Assembly (NCBI GenBank): GCA_036877525.1
Contig: JAZGTH010000099.1
Location: forward strand, 1,612,001 to 1,676,000
DNA length: 64,000 bases
Direction of reading: 5' to 3'
Origin: Chromobotia macracanthus
Lineage: Eukaryota > Chordata > Actinopteri > Cypriniformes > Botiidae
Shown here: positions 13,101 through 26,900 of the stretch, piece by piece
How the letters are laid out: the number at the start of each line of letters is the position of its first letter
How positions within the stretch are numbered: position 1 is the stretch's first letter
Notes under the pieces: model-generated
What the model was told of the DNA's origin: nothing
The model's input: only the letters and a program-made list of their open reading frames with translations
The model's database searches: none
Program-made: the position numbers and the translations under genes

Positions 13101-16100
13101 AAACAAACATGAAGCATTTATGGTGCTAATTCTGTAATCTCTATAGATCAGTAGTTTGAGCTGCAGATTGTGATCACAAAGCCCAGTGACATTACCCGTG
13201 TGCTATGGTGCAGAGTAACAGGGTATTATCTGTAATGAGAGTCATGATTTATATATTAATATATTAAACTGAACAGTGATGTTGTGATCACTCAAGTCTC
13301 TGGATTTCCTGTGTATGTGTCTTGGATTTCCCTTCATTACAGTAACTGATACATAACTGATCAGTACAGTACAGTAATTGATTGCAGTGGTTGTTTCACA
13401 GCTGCTTGAATGGATCTGACTTATTGCTTGTCTATTATCTGCCTAATGCTGTTCACAGAACAGTGCAGTTCAGCTGTTTCTCATTACAGTGTTAATACTG
13501 TAAGCAATGCTGCATTCATGTAGTGCCACAGTTACAGTAATTATGAGATTTTACTCTGAGCTGTTCACATCCGCTGTTTTATTATTTGTTTCTATGGCAA
13601 CGTTTATATTGCCAAAATGAATCTAGTGTGCAGCTTTGTTTTGATGGCAGCCAAAAACTTTGTCATTACATTAATTCACCTCTGTTTTGTGAATCTTTGA
13701 GGAACAGCCAGTGGAAACAGTATTATTGGCTGTGTGGTAACACAATAGTTTAATTGTCTACTGGGAAAGTCAGAGCTTTCATTAAGGTCTTAGTTTACAG
13801 CTTTTAACTATAAACTAAAGTTTTTAATAGTCTGAATCTTTTACAGTTCACTTACAGGAATTTTAGTATGAGATGAATGCAGCATAAGTTATGACTTTTT
13901 CTATAGTTGCTTTCACACATACATCTTTTCCTGTTTCAGTATATTTATTGAAACGGGTAATCTGGCAATTTTGCTACAGTTTCATGTGTAAAGTGTCTGT
14001 GTATGGAATAAATAATTTAATCTCCCCCTGACATTTATATCTCTCTATTTTTCTGTGAATCAAACAGAAATCCAGACAAAGGCCTCCAGTTTCTCATCTC
14101 TCGTGGTTTCATTCCGGATACACCCATAGGTGTGGCACACTTCCTGCTCCAAAGGAAGGGGTTAAGCCGGCAGATGATTGGCGAGTTCCTTGGTAACAGC
14201 AAGAAGCCCTTCAACAGAGATGTGTTGGAGTGAGTACATGATTGTTTGTCATAATCCATCGTGCTATATACAACTATAAGAGTCTGTATCTGTGAGAAAG
14301 ATAGACAGAGATAGTATAAGAGAGAATATTTACAGTATAAAATGTAAGTATTTGTTTTTCTTTGTGGATTTGGAGAGCTGTGGCATCTTTAATGAGATCC
14401 TTCTTGATTTCTGAGCTCCTGCAGTCAACTGCAAAGCTTTGCACTAGGAAATGATACACTCTCAACAACAGAATCTGTGTGTGTGTGTACATTGCAGTAT
14501 AATACTGCATCTTCTGTTGTAGCCCTTAAGCTAATACACACTTATGAATTTATTAGGGAAACATTTTCTGTATTTTCCAAATGTTCTGTCGTTACACGCT
14601 TGCACTCATGTGGTTCCAGACCATGTGACTTTTTCTTCATGGAACATGGGGAGAAATTCTGAAGAATGTTAACACCGCTCTTCTCTATACAATAAAAACG
14701 ACTCAGCCAAGCTGAGGAATAAGGGCATACAAATATTGAAACAACATAAACATCAGAAACATAAGACGACAAACCCTCTGCTTTCAGAGAGACTGTTAGT
14801 GTTCATAGTTTGTCTGTCTGACTAATGACTGTAGTCTCAACACAAATACCTTGAATATCAGCATTAGTGAAGTACAAACTACAGACATTGGCTGAGATGT
14901 GACAGGTCAAACACAGACATGTGCTTTTCAGGAAGCCCTAGAGTACCTGGGCTTTAAACAACATGAAGTATGTAATACAGTCTTACATGCTGCGCTCTGT
15001 GAGTCAGTGTGCACTCCAGTGTGTTCTACAGTCTCAGTGATGATGATGAGTGAGATGAAGGTGAAAGCTGTAGTCATGAAATGATGAATTCAGCTGACAG
15101 GGAGTGTGATATGAGAAGTCATGTCTGAGTGTGAATGTGCTGATGTGTGCCCGTCAGGTCATATGTCAGTCATTGTCCTTTTTCATATTTCTGTGACTGT
15201 AAGTAAATACAGTAAAAAAAACCCTCTGAAATAAAGCAGATTATTAAAAAGCTTTCTGTAAAGAGTCTGAGTCTGAATGCAGTATTAATTATTTGTTAGT
15301 GGTGGTTGCTGAGGTAAGCGTCACTGTAAATATCACTCATATAAGGTTAGTTAGTTGCCCTAGCAATGCCTTAACATGGCAATGGTGACTTTTCATAGCC
15401 TAGCACTCACTTGTTTAATAAAATGTAGACATTTTGCTACTCTTCATTATTTTTTACAACTTTTAAAGGAACTAATTCTCCAAAACATAACATAACATAA
15501 AATAATTATAATGATAATCAAGATGCCTGTCATATGAAGCAAAAATATGTAAATGATGGCCTATAGTATAAACATATGTATTTTGACAGTCACATGGGTT
15601 GATCTGTATGTGCATGTGTGAAAATGCTGTTCATGTATCTTTTGATGTCTAACGCTGTCTCTGTGGGTGTGTAAATTGTACACTATTGTTATTTCAGTTA
15701 TTCTGAGTCTGTTGTTCATATTGAATAGAGTTTCTTTCACTGCAGATTTCTTACTACTTATTTGTATCTCTCTTTTCTCTCGACAGCCCTTTCCCTTTCT
15801 GAAACCTACAGCTGGCAGCTTAACATAATAAACATACAAACATGAGTGGAAGTAAAAAATAATTGTAATTTATTTGCCGTCCTCATTTATACAGACCACT
15901 CTACTTGAAATGACAATGGTTTATTCTTCAAAACTGAATTGAGTAAACAGTTTCATGATTACATCATCTGCTATGAGGAGGAACGTTTCAGTTTTACTTC
16001 TCTGAAACCCCTGAGATTTCTAACATTATAAAAAAATATAATAAATGAATTAACCATCATGTCGTCATCTGTACAGCTTCTGTGTGTTCCATGAAATGTG

Positions 16101-19100
16101 AAAGGTGCTTTGCATGCTGTCCATGTCCATGCAACAAAAGCTAGCAAAAAGGGGATGTGAAGTAAAACATTAGGCAGTAATTGCTACAGAACTGCTTCTC
16201 TGGGTGAACTGTTCTATCAATAAATGCGGTAGGAAATGCAATTAAAATAAACCTTGCAGTTATGAGATGAGTGTGAGTTTATTGCTTTTGCTGGCTGCTA
16301 TGAGGTCCTGTCGCTGCAGGCCTCTATTGGAGGTCTGGCATCATTTGTGAGTGTTTTCTTCTGAAGCCTGCTGGACATCCTGTTACCTCATCTGTGTCTG
16401 TGATAATGTTCAGATTCACTTTTTTGAGGTTCATCTGAGCAGTTGCTGTGTATGTCTGTTCTCTTATTACATCTCTGCCTGTCTCTCCCTCTGTCTCTCT
16501 GCTCTTTTGTGATAGCTGTGTGGTGGATGAGATGGACTTCTCAGGGATGGAACTGGATGAAGCTTTGAGGAAGTTCCAGGCTCATATCCGTGTGCAGGGT
16601 GAAGCACAGAAAGTGGAAAGACTGATAGAAGCATTCAGGTGAAACCCTAGACACACACAAACACACACACATGCTTCAGTCACTTCATGTGTGACAGGAA
16701 GATAAGAGCAGGGGCTTATGGGATACCTATGCTTTTGACAAAACTTTCTGAATCCCTGAATTATTGAAGGATGCAAACTCAAATGTTATGTTTCCATTAA
16801 TGACTTCCAAAAAGACTATGAAAATGTAAGAAAACTGTTGTGTCTTTGTCTCTTTGTCTGTTGTTAGTCAGCGTTACTGTATGTGTAACCCAGACATAGT
16901 TCAACAGTTTCACAATCCTGACACCATCTTCATCCTCGCATTCGCCATCATCCTGCTTAACACGGACATGTACAGTCCCAACATCAAACCAGACCGCAAG
17001 ATGATGCTGGAGGACTTCATCCGCAACCTGAGAGGTGAGAAAAGAATGATCTCTTAAGAGGGGCTGTTATGAGCATCAGGATTGCTGGGGGTATTCAGGT
17101 GTTAATGATGTGTGGTGTGTGTATTTTATTCAGGTGTTGATGATGGTGCAGATATACCTCGAGACATGGTAGTGGGGATCTACGAGCGGATTCAACAGAG
17201 AGAGCTACGCTCAAATGAAGACCACGTCACCTATGTCACCAAGGTGGAGCAAAGCATTGTGGGAATGAAATCAGTGAGTCAGACACGTTTCTCTGTAAAT
17301 AATCATAAAATATTGCTTTAATATTTTTTCTATGGAACAGAAAAGACACTCAAAATCGTTATGCATTAAAAAATGGTGTAATATTACTGATTTGGGCTTT
17401 ATGCTTTGGTTGTTAGTCTGTGACACTCTTGTGTTGTGGGACTGACAAATCACTTTTTGTCAGTCTGTCATTATAAAATGACACTGATGGTATAGCAGTT
17501 AAAGTAATAGTAATTGAATAGGCCTCTTACAGAGCAATCTCTCCGATAAATCAGGCCATTGGCATTAAAAACATGCAATAACAAACATTCTGCGGCTGGT
17601 GAAAGAGCTGATGATAATGATGCATTTAAAGCTGCTTTCATTACTGCAAATTATATTCACTTCATTTCCTCACAAAGATTCCCTTACAAATGTGTAGTGT
17701 GAATGCAAAGCCCTGCGGCAAACACCGCCGCAGATTTGACACATATTAGCTAAAGTTTGTGGAAAATACATTGCAAGGGTTACTTTCAATCTTGTGTTGT
17801 ATTTTGTCATTGCCACTAAGTACTTTACCAGATGGGTGTTAGTTATTGTAAACTGCTGTATGTGTCAGTTCTGACTGGTAAAAGCTTTAGCAAAATTTGG
17901 ATGATAACATTGGTAATTGTTGTTTTTTCTTTGCATTTGATAGCAAACCCTTCATCAATGTCATGATCTGGGAACATTATAGTGTCTTACCATTAAAATC
18001 ACTTTATTCCTGTTGTTTAGGTTTATCTTTCTCTCTCTCTGTTAATTCCGCATCAGAGTTATGAGAACACCTGGTGCTGTCATTAAACACCTTTTTATGC
18101 CTTTATTATTTTGTTCTCATAATGTCAAATAGAGGACAATGCCTTAATCTAGAAATGGATGTAATAACGTGTGTGTGTGTGGTAAGATTAAGTACTTCAA
18201 ATGCCATCATTCCATCATTCTAGATCTCTCTCTGAGTACCAATGCAGAAATGGTTCTATAATTCACAGATAACAATCCTAGCATACTTCTTACATAGACA
18301 ACACTTTAAGGCATCATAGGCTCTATGATATGTATATGTAGAGCATTCTGATGTCACTTGTGAGGTCCTTCAATAGTTAGTATACTGCCCAAGAAAGGCA
18401 CTGCCTATGTAGGCAACAAACAGCAAAACAGCTAGGTTTTGAAACAAGACTCTGAAGTTCTGCAAGATCAACACAAGCAACAAACGCAAGTTCCAGCAAC
18501 ATCAAACTTACTATTACAAAACTTTATTAAGTTTTATGATTTTATGATATGATTTTAATTCTGACACACACACTTGTACACATAAGATGAGTCAGCATAG
18601 AATGCAATGGCTCTTCTTTACTGCTCAGTCTCTCTTAAGGTCCTGCTGTTGATGACGTTTTCTTTTTCTGCATTGCAGTATTAACTTCAGTTTAGTGAAA
18701 TCATTTGACACTGAGAAAATACTCGTTTTACTCACTTGAATGTTGATTTATCCAGTCCAGTAAATCAAGATGATATGCTTCAAGACAAGTTGTGTGAGTT
18801 AATGGCCTGTTTACAGAATCTACCATCCAACAGCATGACAAAGCTGAACATTCAGACCTATTAGTTGTGCTTGGCGAGAAAAACATGAAGGTTTACTTTA
18901 GTAGAGCTACAACTGACGTTGTAATATTATGAGTGTGAGCCTCACAGGACTAAATGTGATTTTTCACCAGTCTGATGATTTGCTTGGCAAAAATCATCAG
19001 AGATTTCAAAAACCATTCAAATCATTCAAAAATCATTAAAATTTCATCTAGTCTGTAGTTTCATACCTAAAGGAGTTTGTTCAGTCCCTAACCCAAAGTA

Positions 19101-20940
19101 TAAACACTATTAATAGTGATGCTAATAGTAAATGTTGTGTCTTGTTTTCGTCTATGCTCAGGTTCTGTCAGTGCCTCACAGAAGACTTGTGTGCTGCAGT
19201 CGTCTGTTTGAGGTGACCGACATCAACAGAGCCCAGAAACAGGCTGCTCACCAGAGAGAGGTCTTCCTCTTCAACGACCTGCTTGTGGTAATGACAAGAC
19301 ACATTTCATTACTGGCAGTTTCTCTTTATGTCCTGTAGTGGTGTTGAATGGCAATAATCATCACTAGAGGAGAAACAGTAGATGTTGCCCCCCCACTGCT
19401 CAGATAATTCACTCAAAGCCACATACAGCCCAAGAAATGAATCAAAGATTACAGGTTGACCAGAACCCTGTAACAGAAATATGTTAAACTGTTCCCATAA
19501 TTACAAGAGCTTGTGTTAATCTGAGCATAATAAAAGAACAATAACAATAAAAAATGTTTTTCTCATCACAATCAGGTGAAACTGGCTAAAGTCAGGCTTG
19601 TTCAAAAAATACAAATGAAATGACGCCATATTTAGTTATTTCAGCAATATTTATTATTATTTTCGTTAGCAATAATTATTAGTTTAATAGTTATTTCAGC
19701 TAATAACTGCTTTTCTCTGTTTCTCAATACTCAGCTCACAGAGTTTTGGCATTATTTGTGTGGAGATGTGAGATGGCTCTGTGATTAATCTTCTTCAGAA
19801 TGATTTCTGATATTATAGATTTATGGCAGTATGAAATATAGATTCAATATTGTGGAATTGTAAAGCAGTGGTGAATGTGATAAACAGATGCTCAACTCTA
19901 AACAGAAATCAGCATGTAAACTAAACCAATCTTAAACTGATTACTGATTCAGACAGACAGACAGCTCAAGCTTTTCCAAAAGAAATTAGCAACATTGTGT
20001 TGCCCTCTATGATTCTTGTTAAGATAAAATGTTGAAATTATAGACAGTATTTCAGATATAATGATAAAATAACATTACGTAGTGAAAACTGTTAATAAAA
20101 AGAGTTTATTTGAATATATCAAACACTGTTTTGCCCAGTATTTGTTTATGCTTTGTAATTGTGTGTTTAGTAGAGCTTTACTGCATTGCTAGCCTAAAGC
20201 TGTAATCTGTTTATTGGTTAAAAATGAAAAAAAGAGCAAGTACATAACAGATCAGTGTCTCCTTACCCTCCTTACCTGATTTGCAGCAGTAAGTTTATAA
20301 TTTTATAATTTGAGCTGTCAGGTTCAATTTTGTGGGAAATGTCAGTTTAACGGGGTCTTTGCTTAGTGTAACAGCATCGCTTTCCTTTACAGATTTTAAA
20401 ACTTTGTCCAAAGAAGAAGAGTTCAGCTGCTTACACCTTCTGCAAGGCTGTGGGTCTGCTGGGCATGCAGTTTCACCTGTTTGAGAATGAATGTAAGATC
20501 CCACAGCTCGGGTGATATAACGTAGTACATTCAAATGTCCTTTCAAATCACACATATGCATTTCCACACACTTCTCATGTTCCCTGCACAAACATTGTTA
20601 TATATTTGATTGATTATGTGTTCATTATATATTACATAATTTATGGAAAACTGCTCTTTGGAATATTTTATATAATATTTTTTAATATAAAACTGTAGTT
20701 AATTTGATAATTCAAAACAAAACTAGTTTATTAGTCACCTTAAAAGCTTATGCTCACCTCCACTAGAGACATGTCACTGTGAAGAAAACATCATACAAGA
20801 TCTAAACAATGCGCCTTATAAACACCAGCCTCATTGATTTCCATTAAACAAAACCAAACAATAAACCATGAATGAAGATGATGGGCACTGAACGAACCCT
20901 CTCATTTTCTAATTAAGGTCACCACAAGCATCTTTCCTCC

Positions 20941-20972
<32 letters not shown>

Positions 20973-23900
20973 GTGTAAACGCTGTATTACACTTTTAGTT
21001 GTGTTTCAGCCATTCTGTATGGTTGTGTTTTGGTATGGTGGTAAATTTAATGGTCATTCTCTCTGTATTTCTCTCTTTTTTAGATTATCCTCATGCCATC
21101 ACTATTGTGTCTCTGTGTTCGGGCTCTGATAAGAAACAGGTGTTGAATTTCTGTGCTCAGAGCGCAGAAGAGCTGCTGAAGTTTGTAGAGGACCTGAAGG
21201 AATCCATCGCTGAGGTGTCTGAGATGGAGCACATACGCATTGAATGTGAGTGTATGACTGTCGTGTGTGAGACAGAATGAGTGAAAATCTCATTGGTGGT
21301 GTAGTTTACTGCATGGAGATCTGGGTTGGTAATGGACAACAGGCTGTAGGTGTGAAACTCAGAAGGATGATACATGAACTATCACTGCTGTGTCCTTGAG
21401 CAGGACAATTAAACTCAGATTAGTTCAGTGACCATATATTTTTAAAACAACCATCATTTGAATTGGTAAAATGCGTATCAATAATAAGCCAGAATTATTA
21501 CAAACTTGATCACAAGTGTGTGTTTATCTCTGCCTGTGAGACTTCAGCTGAGCCTGACAAACGCCTTTTATTTATTCAAACTATAGGTGAGTTGTTCATA
21601 TTATTTTATGTCACTTCATAAAGTCAAAAGTTCACATTGATAAACAGGTTTACAGTGTGTGCTTAACATGGTTGATGCAGTTTGCATTCATAGCTTCTCT
21701 ACTCTTTACTGGTTCTGTGTTTATGGTGAGTATTTGTTTGCTCTATAGTTTCATGCATTAGTCTGTCTTTTATGACTCTTACTTGAACTTTTGGTGTTGA
21801 AATAAATGAACTGTATCAGTTTAACTGTGCAGACAGGCTTTAAAATATCCTCCAAAAGATGAAAGAACAACCAGGAAGCAGAAATAGACTGTTGTTGAAA
21901 CACATCTTTAGTTTTTAATGAGGGAGAGAGACAGAAAAGCGAGGCAGCTGAGTGCCAGTGGACATGAAAGTGTGTGTTCTGCTGAGACTGGTTGGTGTTC
22001 ATTACATCCTGAGGTAGAAAGAGCAAGGGACTATGGGAAGTCTTGTGATGTGTTTGTATCTGTGTCAGCACAGTTTAACTGGAAACAGAGAGAACCTTTG
22101 CTCTCTTTCTGGAAAACAGCTAAAATTCCCCAGAGCTGTCATCTACACAGAGCTGTCATTTCCTTTCCTCATAAATGAAATCCTTTTTCCACCACTACAC
22201 TCCAAGCATGAATAAAAGACTTTTCACATACACCTTGAATTGTATTTGCAGCAGTTTATTTGTGGTAAAGTCATTAAGCATTTTGCTGGACAGGTTATAA
22301 ATGCATGAAACTGAGAACACTTAAGAGAATATGGGGCACCTGTTTTAGACGTGTAGTGTTTTCATAGCAGCGTCATCCTCAGAGCTTTGATGAAAGACAC
22401 AAAGCTTTCCTTCTTTTATCCTTTGATTCAGTGCTGCAGTAAATGCTCAGTTTCAGTAACAGGATAATTGGTTGTCAGCTATTCTTTGTGCTGTAACAGA
22501 TTTGGTTCTTTCAGATGGCTTCATTAAACCCTAATGCAGTCCAGAGGGTTTTTACAAATCTCTCAGAAGAGAAAAGCTTTGGTGGCCTGATTAGAAATGA
22601 CAGGCAATTATCATCAAGCCCTGTAAGTCTGGTGATCTGGACCTCTGCTGTTCAGAGATGGACAGCTTGAGGTTAGAGTAGGTAAACATGAGGTGTTTTG
22701 TATGGTGTGTGTATGAGCCTCTATGCCTGTTTGTGTGTTTTTGCACTTACAATATGTGTGTGTGTGTGTGTTTATAGGGGAGCTGGAGAAGCAGCAAGGA
22801 GCCAAAACACACTCCACCAAGAGCAACGGCACTCAGCTGGAGGTGAGGGGAAGACAAGATTCTCCATCAGGTACAGTACTTCACACCACACCCACATTCA
22901 GTTGCTGTTTCTCAGTACACTTAATAAATATTGCAAAAACTATAGGAATGAATATCGCATAAAAATAAATGCTATAATATATCACGTTTATTGGGGCAGT
23001 TGTTGCCTATTAGTTAGTGAGTTGGGATTGTAATCATAAGGTTGCTGGTTTGATTCCAGTGCTGGCAGGTAGCAACTGAAGTGCCCTTGAGCAAGGCACC
23101 TAACCCCCGATTGCTCCCTGGGCACAGCAGTGCTGCCCACTGCTTCAGTGTATGTGTTCACAACTTGCAGTGATGGGTTAAATGCAGAGGTCACATTTCG
23201 GGTATGGGTTACCATATCATGTCACTTTTATTTTTCACTTTTATTATTCTCTTGTTATTTAAAACACTTTTTACAAAACACTAGTCATTTATAGTAAAAC
23301 ATTAACAGGAATAAATCATGATTTAAAAATGTTGCCTCTGCCTATTTAAAGAGTTGGACTGCAAGAGAGCCTACTCAGTTTTGAAAAACGTTTAAAATAT
23401 TGTTTTTGAGATCAAGACAAAGCAGTGATGTGTGCATCTGCAGAGACACAGAGGCAGTGTCAGTTTGTCTGGGGTGTTGCTAATCTGTCAGTTTGTCAGT
23501 CTTCCGTAGGATTGTGACTTTAAACACAGCTCTAAGACACACAAAAACGTACGTGGTGGAATGGTCCAGCGTTCATACAACCTGTAACTGTAAAAGCTAC
23601 ACTTTGTGTTTACATATATGTGTATACATATAAAAATGTATTCTTTACATTGTAAAGTATTGTGTATGCTGCTCTGCTAGTGCATGCTGATTTTTGACAG
23701 TAATGTCAAACTGTCAGTAATGACAGTATTGTGTTATTGTTTTTGTTTAGGCAAACAGGAGATGAACGCATCACAGAGTGGACACAATGCAGTAGAGGTA
23801 AGAGCTCAGTGTCCTCACAGGTAAGTCCCCACAGACCTCCAGAAACATGCATCAAACACAGTCAGTAGACAGCTTATACAACACAGTTATGAACATTAAC

Positions 23901-26900
23901 AGAACACAGCGGCCATATATTCCTGCTGGAGGAAAATGTATTGCACATGGTTTAGTGCTGTTTTCAGAAGCAGACAACCGTTCAGCCTAAATCACTCTTA
24001 ATGGTATCACCACCAAACCAAAGTCCATAGCAGACCCCTGGAGATGAAACCCATCTGTGCAGTGCCTTTCCTGTTCAAATAACAGCGCCATTGAAGGAGA
24101 ATTACATGTGTTAGACTTTAGTGCCTGTGTGTTGAGGTGAAAGAAAAGGTTCAGTAAAACCAAAAGGAGATAGATATGTTGTTTATGTGTTCAGTCTTGT
24201 TGAATAGCACTGTTTTATAACCAGTGGATAGACCAAAGTGTTTCCCTGCATATTATGCAACAAAGAATGAAGTGAGGATTTCAAACTGATCTGAGATGCT
24301 GGTAAATATATTAAAGAATGGGAAGCAGTCAACAGAGATAAAGAGAAAATGCTTGTTTCTGATTTTGAGGTCTGAACGGATAGTAGTTGAACCTGGTCCA
24401 TTAATAAGATCCTGTGACCCAACCTGACCCGACGGGTACTGTCAAATTCTAACACCTAACCCAACATAATAAACAGCACACTAGTGTGTATACATAAAAA
24501 CTGAATGAGTTACACTATCATACACTTTTACACCGTTATAAATAGTACATTTTTTTTAATTAATTCATAAATTATACATGAAAGACTGACCAGAATCCAG
24601 CCTGAAAACATTTAGAGTTCAATTCACTGAACAGGTTTATTGCATGTAATGTCTGGACAAAACCCGGCATAATATTCACAAATCAACTGCACTTCATCTT
24701 AACTGTGTGTTAAATGCGTAGCAATACTGTGAATTAAGCCAGATCACTCATTTTCAGATCAGATCAGATGGTAAATTAAAAACAGAAATAAAAATATATA
24801 AAATAAATAAAAAATAAATGAAAATTAAAATATAAAATAAGTCTGTGTGCAATTTCTAACAATATCACATAATTAATTAATCAAATATAATAAAATGATC
24901 TATAAGGGGAAAATTCTCTAACCAGCCATACAGTTTATTCAGATACATGGCTTATACGTTTTACGTACTGACTGTAAATATTTATTTTTAATGAATAAAT
25001 GATAATAATGAATAAACCGGTGCATTTTTGACATTTTATTGTGCCTGAATTGCAGTGTGCAATAATGCAGTACAGCATTCTCTAATGCATCCTTCACCAC
25101 CTGCACATCTGCAGAATGCAAAGTTATTATTACTAGCAGCGCTATTCATAATGTTTCCAGTGTAGCAACCAGGTGAACAATGCCCAGTTAAATGAAACAT
25201 TAATGTGATGTAGCAGCACCGTCTGTCTGTGGGGATATTAAAGACATGCAGCAATAAAAGCTCTACCTGAAATCTATTAACCAGATTGCCATGCATTAAA
25301 CATCCTGACATTACAGCATCTCCCGTGCATGTGAAGGAACTTAAGCACACAACAAACTGCATTTCATTCAAACAGACTTCAGTGAGACAGCTTTCATTAA
25401 AAGCTGGTCATATCTCCACACACACTCTGGATATGATCTTAATACCATATATTAGAAACTTAAACCATGTTCACACAGCATGAAATGAAAGTTGTGGGAA
25501 AGCAGTGAGCTTACACAGATATTCAAAAATGAACACTTGACAAGCAAAGGCAGCAAATGTGGCAAGACAGTGAGGAAAGCTGAGTGACCTGAATGATGAT
25601 GTTTCATCGGGTGTCAGTGACGATAATCTGACTGATGTAAGTGAACGTGTCTATGAACTTAATATAAATTAAGTTCATATATAAATTTCACATTAAAGAA
25701 AAGCTCTGTTTTCAGGCATGATTTCATTTGTGCTGCTGTAAGATGTAGCACATTAGTGCGTTTTTTAGCTTGTATATTATCAGAGTGGCAGAAACTTATA
25801 AGGGGCCTTATGAACTGCCCCTTCATCCTGCCACATATATCAGCACCCCACAACCCCCTGAAGGGCACAGGACTGTCAGAACAGATTGTACACTGCAGAG
25901 GGGGCAGTGGAAACGCCAGCAGGAGAGAGAGAGAAAGAGAGAGGTAAAATACAGGAAAAGAGGACACAAGGTGCCCAACCGGTATAGACTAGCTGAGCCA
26001 CGTCAGAAACTTTCAAAACTTGTTGTAGGTGTTATTCATGGCATTGACATGTTGGTCTGTAAGGGGATGTGGAGCTAAGATGGACATGCCCCTAAACTGT
26101 CAGTCCAGAGCTGCAACATCACTCAACACTGTTCAGAGGATGTACACACAGGAAGTGTTATTATGTAAAAGAAAACAACGTGTAGACAGAGCCGAACTAA
26201 ATGGTACAAAGTATAAAGTTCTTGGAGCATAAATAAAGCTCAATTATTATTAACCACACCGTCTTAAAGACATGGCACGAAAACAGCATGATGCAGTGCA
26301 GTGGCCAAACCTGAAATTAAAATAAAATATTGGATGAAAACATTAGAGTGCATCTCACCTTATCTTCATCTAGTATGGTATCTCATGTTCTTCTTGATCC
26401 CTCAGTGAGTTAAGGTCAACTCAGGGGTGGTCCCAGGAGCATCTGTACATCTGCCCAACAAGAACAGATAGCCACATAATTACTAGAACCTTCTGTTGTC
26501 ACCAGCCATCACTGGTCCTCTCTCAACTGAAATGGCTTTATCCACTTTACTCTCAGACACATCGGTGCACCAATCAGTTATTTTGTGCTCCACATCTCTG
26601 ACAGTCTGGCAAATTGATTTACAAGAGGAAGTTCAGGTCAGCCCTCAGGACGACCCTTGAGAACCTGCATCTGTCCTGAGATCAGGCCGGATGAACTCAC
26701 TTCCTGAACTGTGAACTTGAGTTCAGTTACTCAGTCATCAGTCCTGGAGGCCCAGAAGTGTCACAATAAGAAGAAAACTAGTGGAGAGTCAGTGAGAGTT
26801 GTTTGTGACCATAACGTGGTGCTTCAATTTGTTTTTTACATTTTTTGGGGAAAATGTGATGTTTGTCTGTGCCAGCAACATTACTATTTTGTTACTAGGG

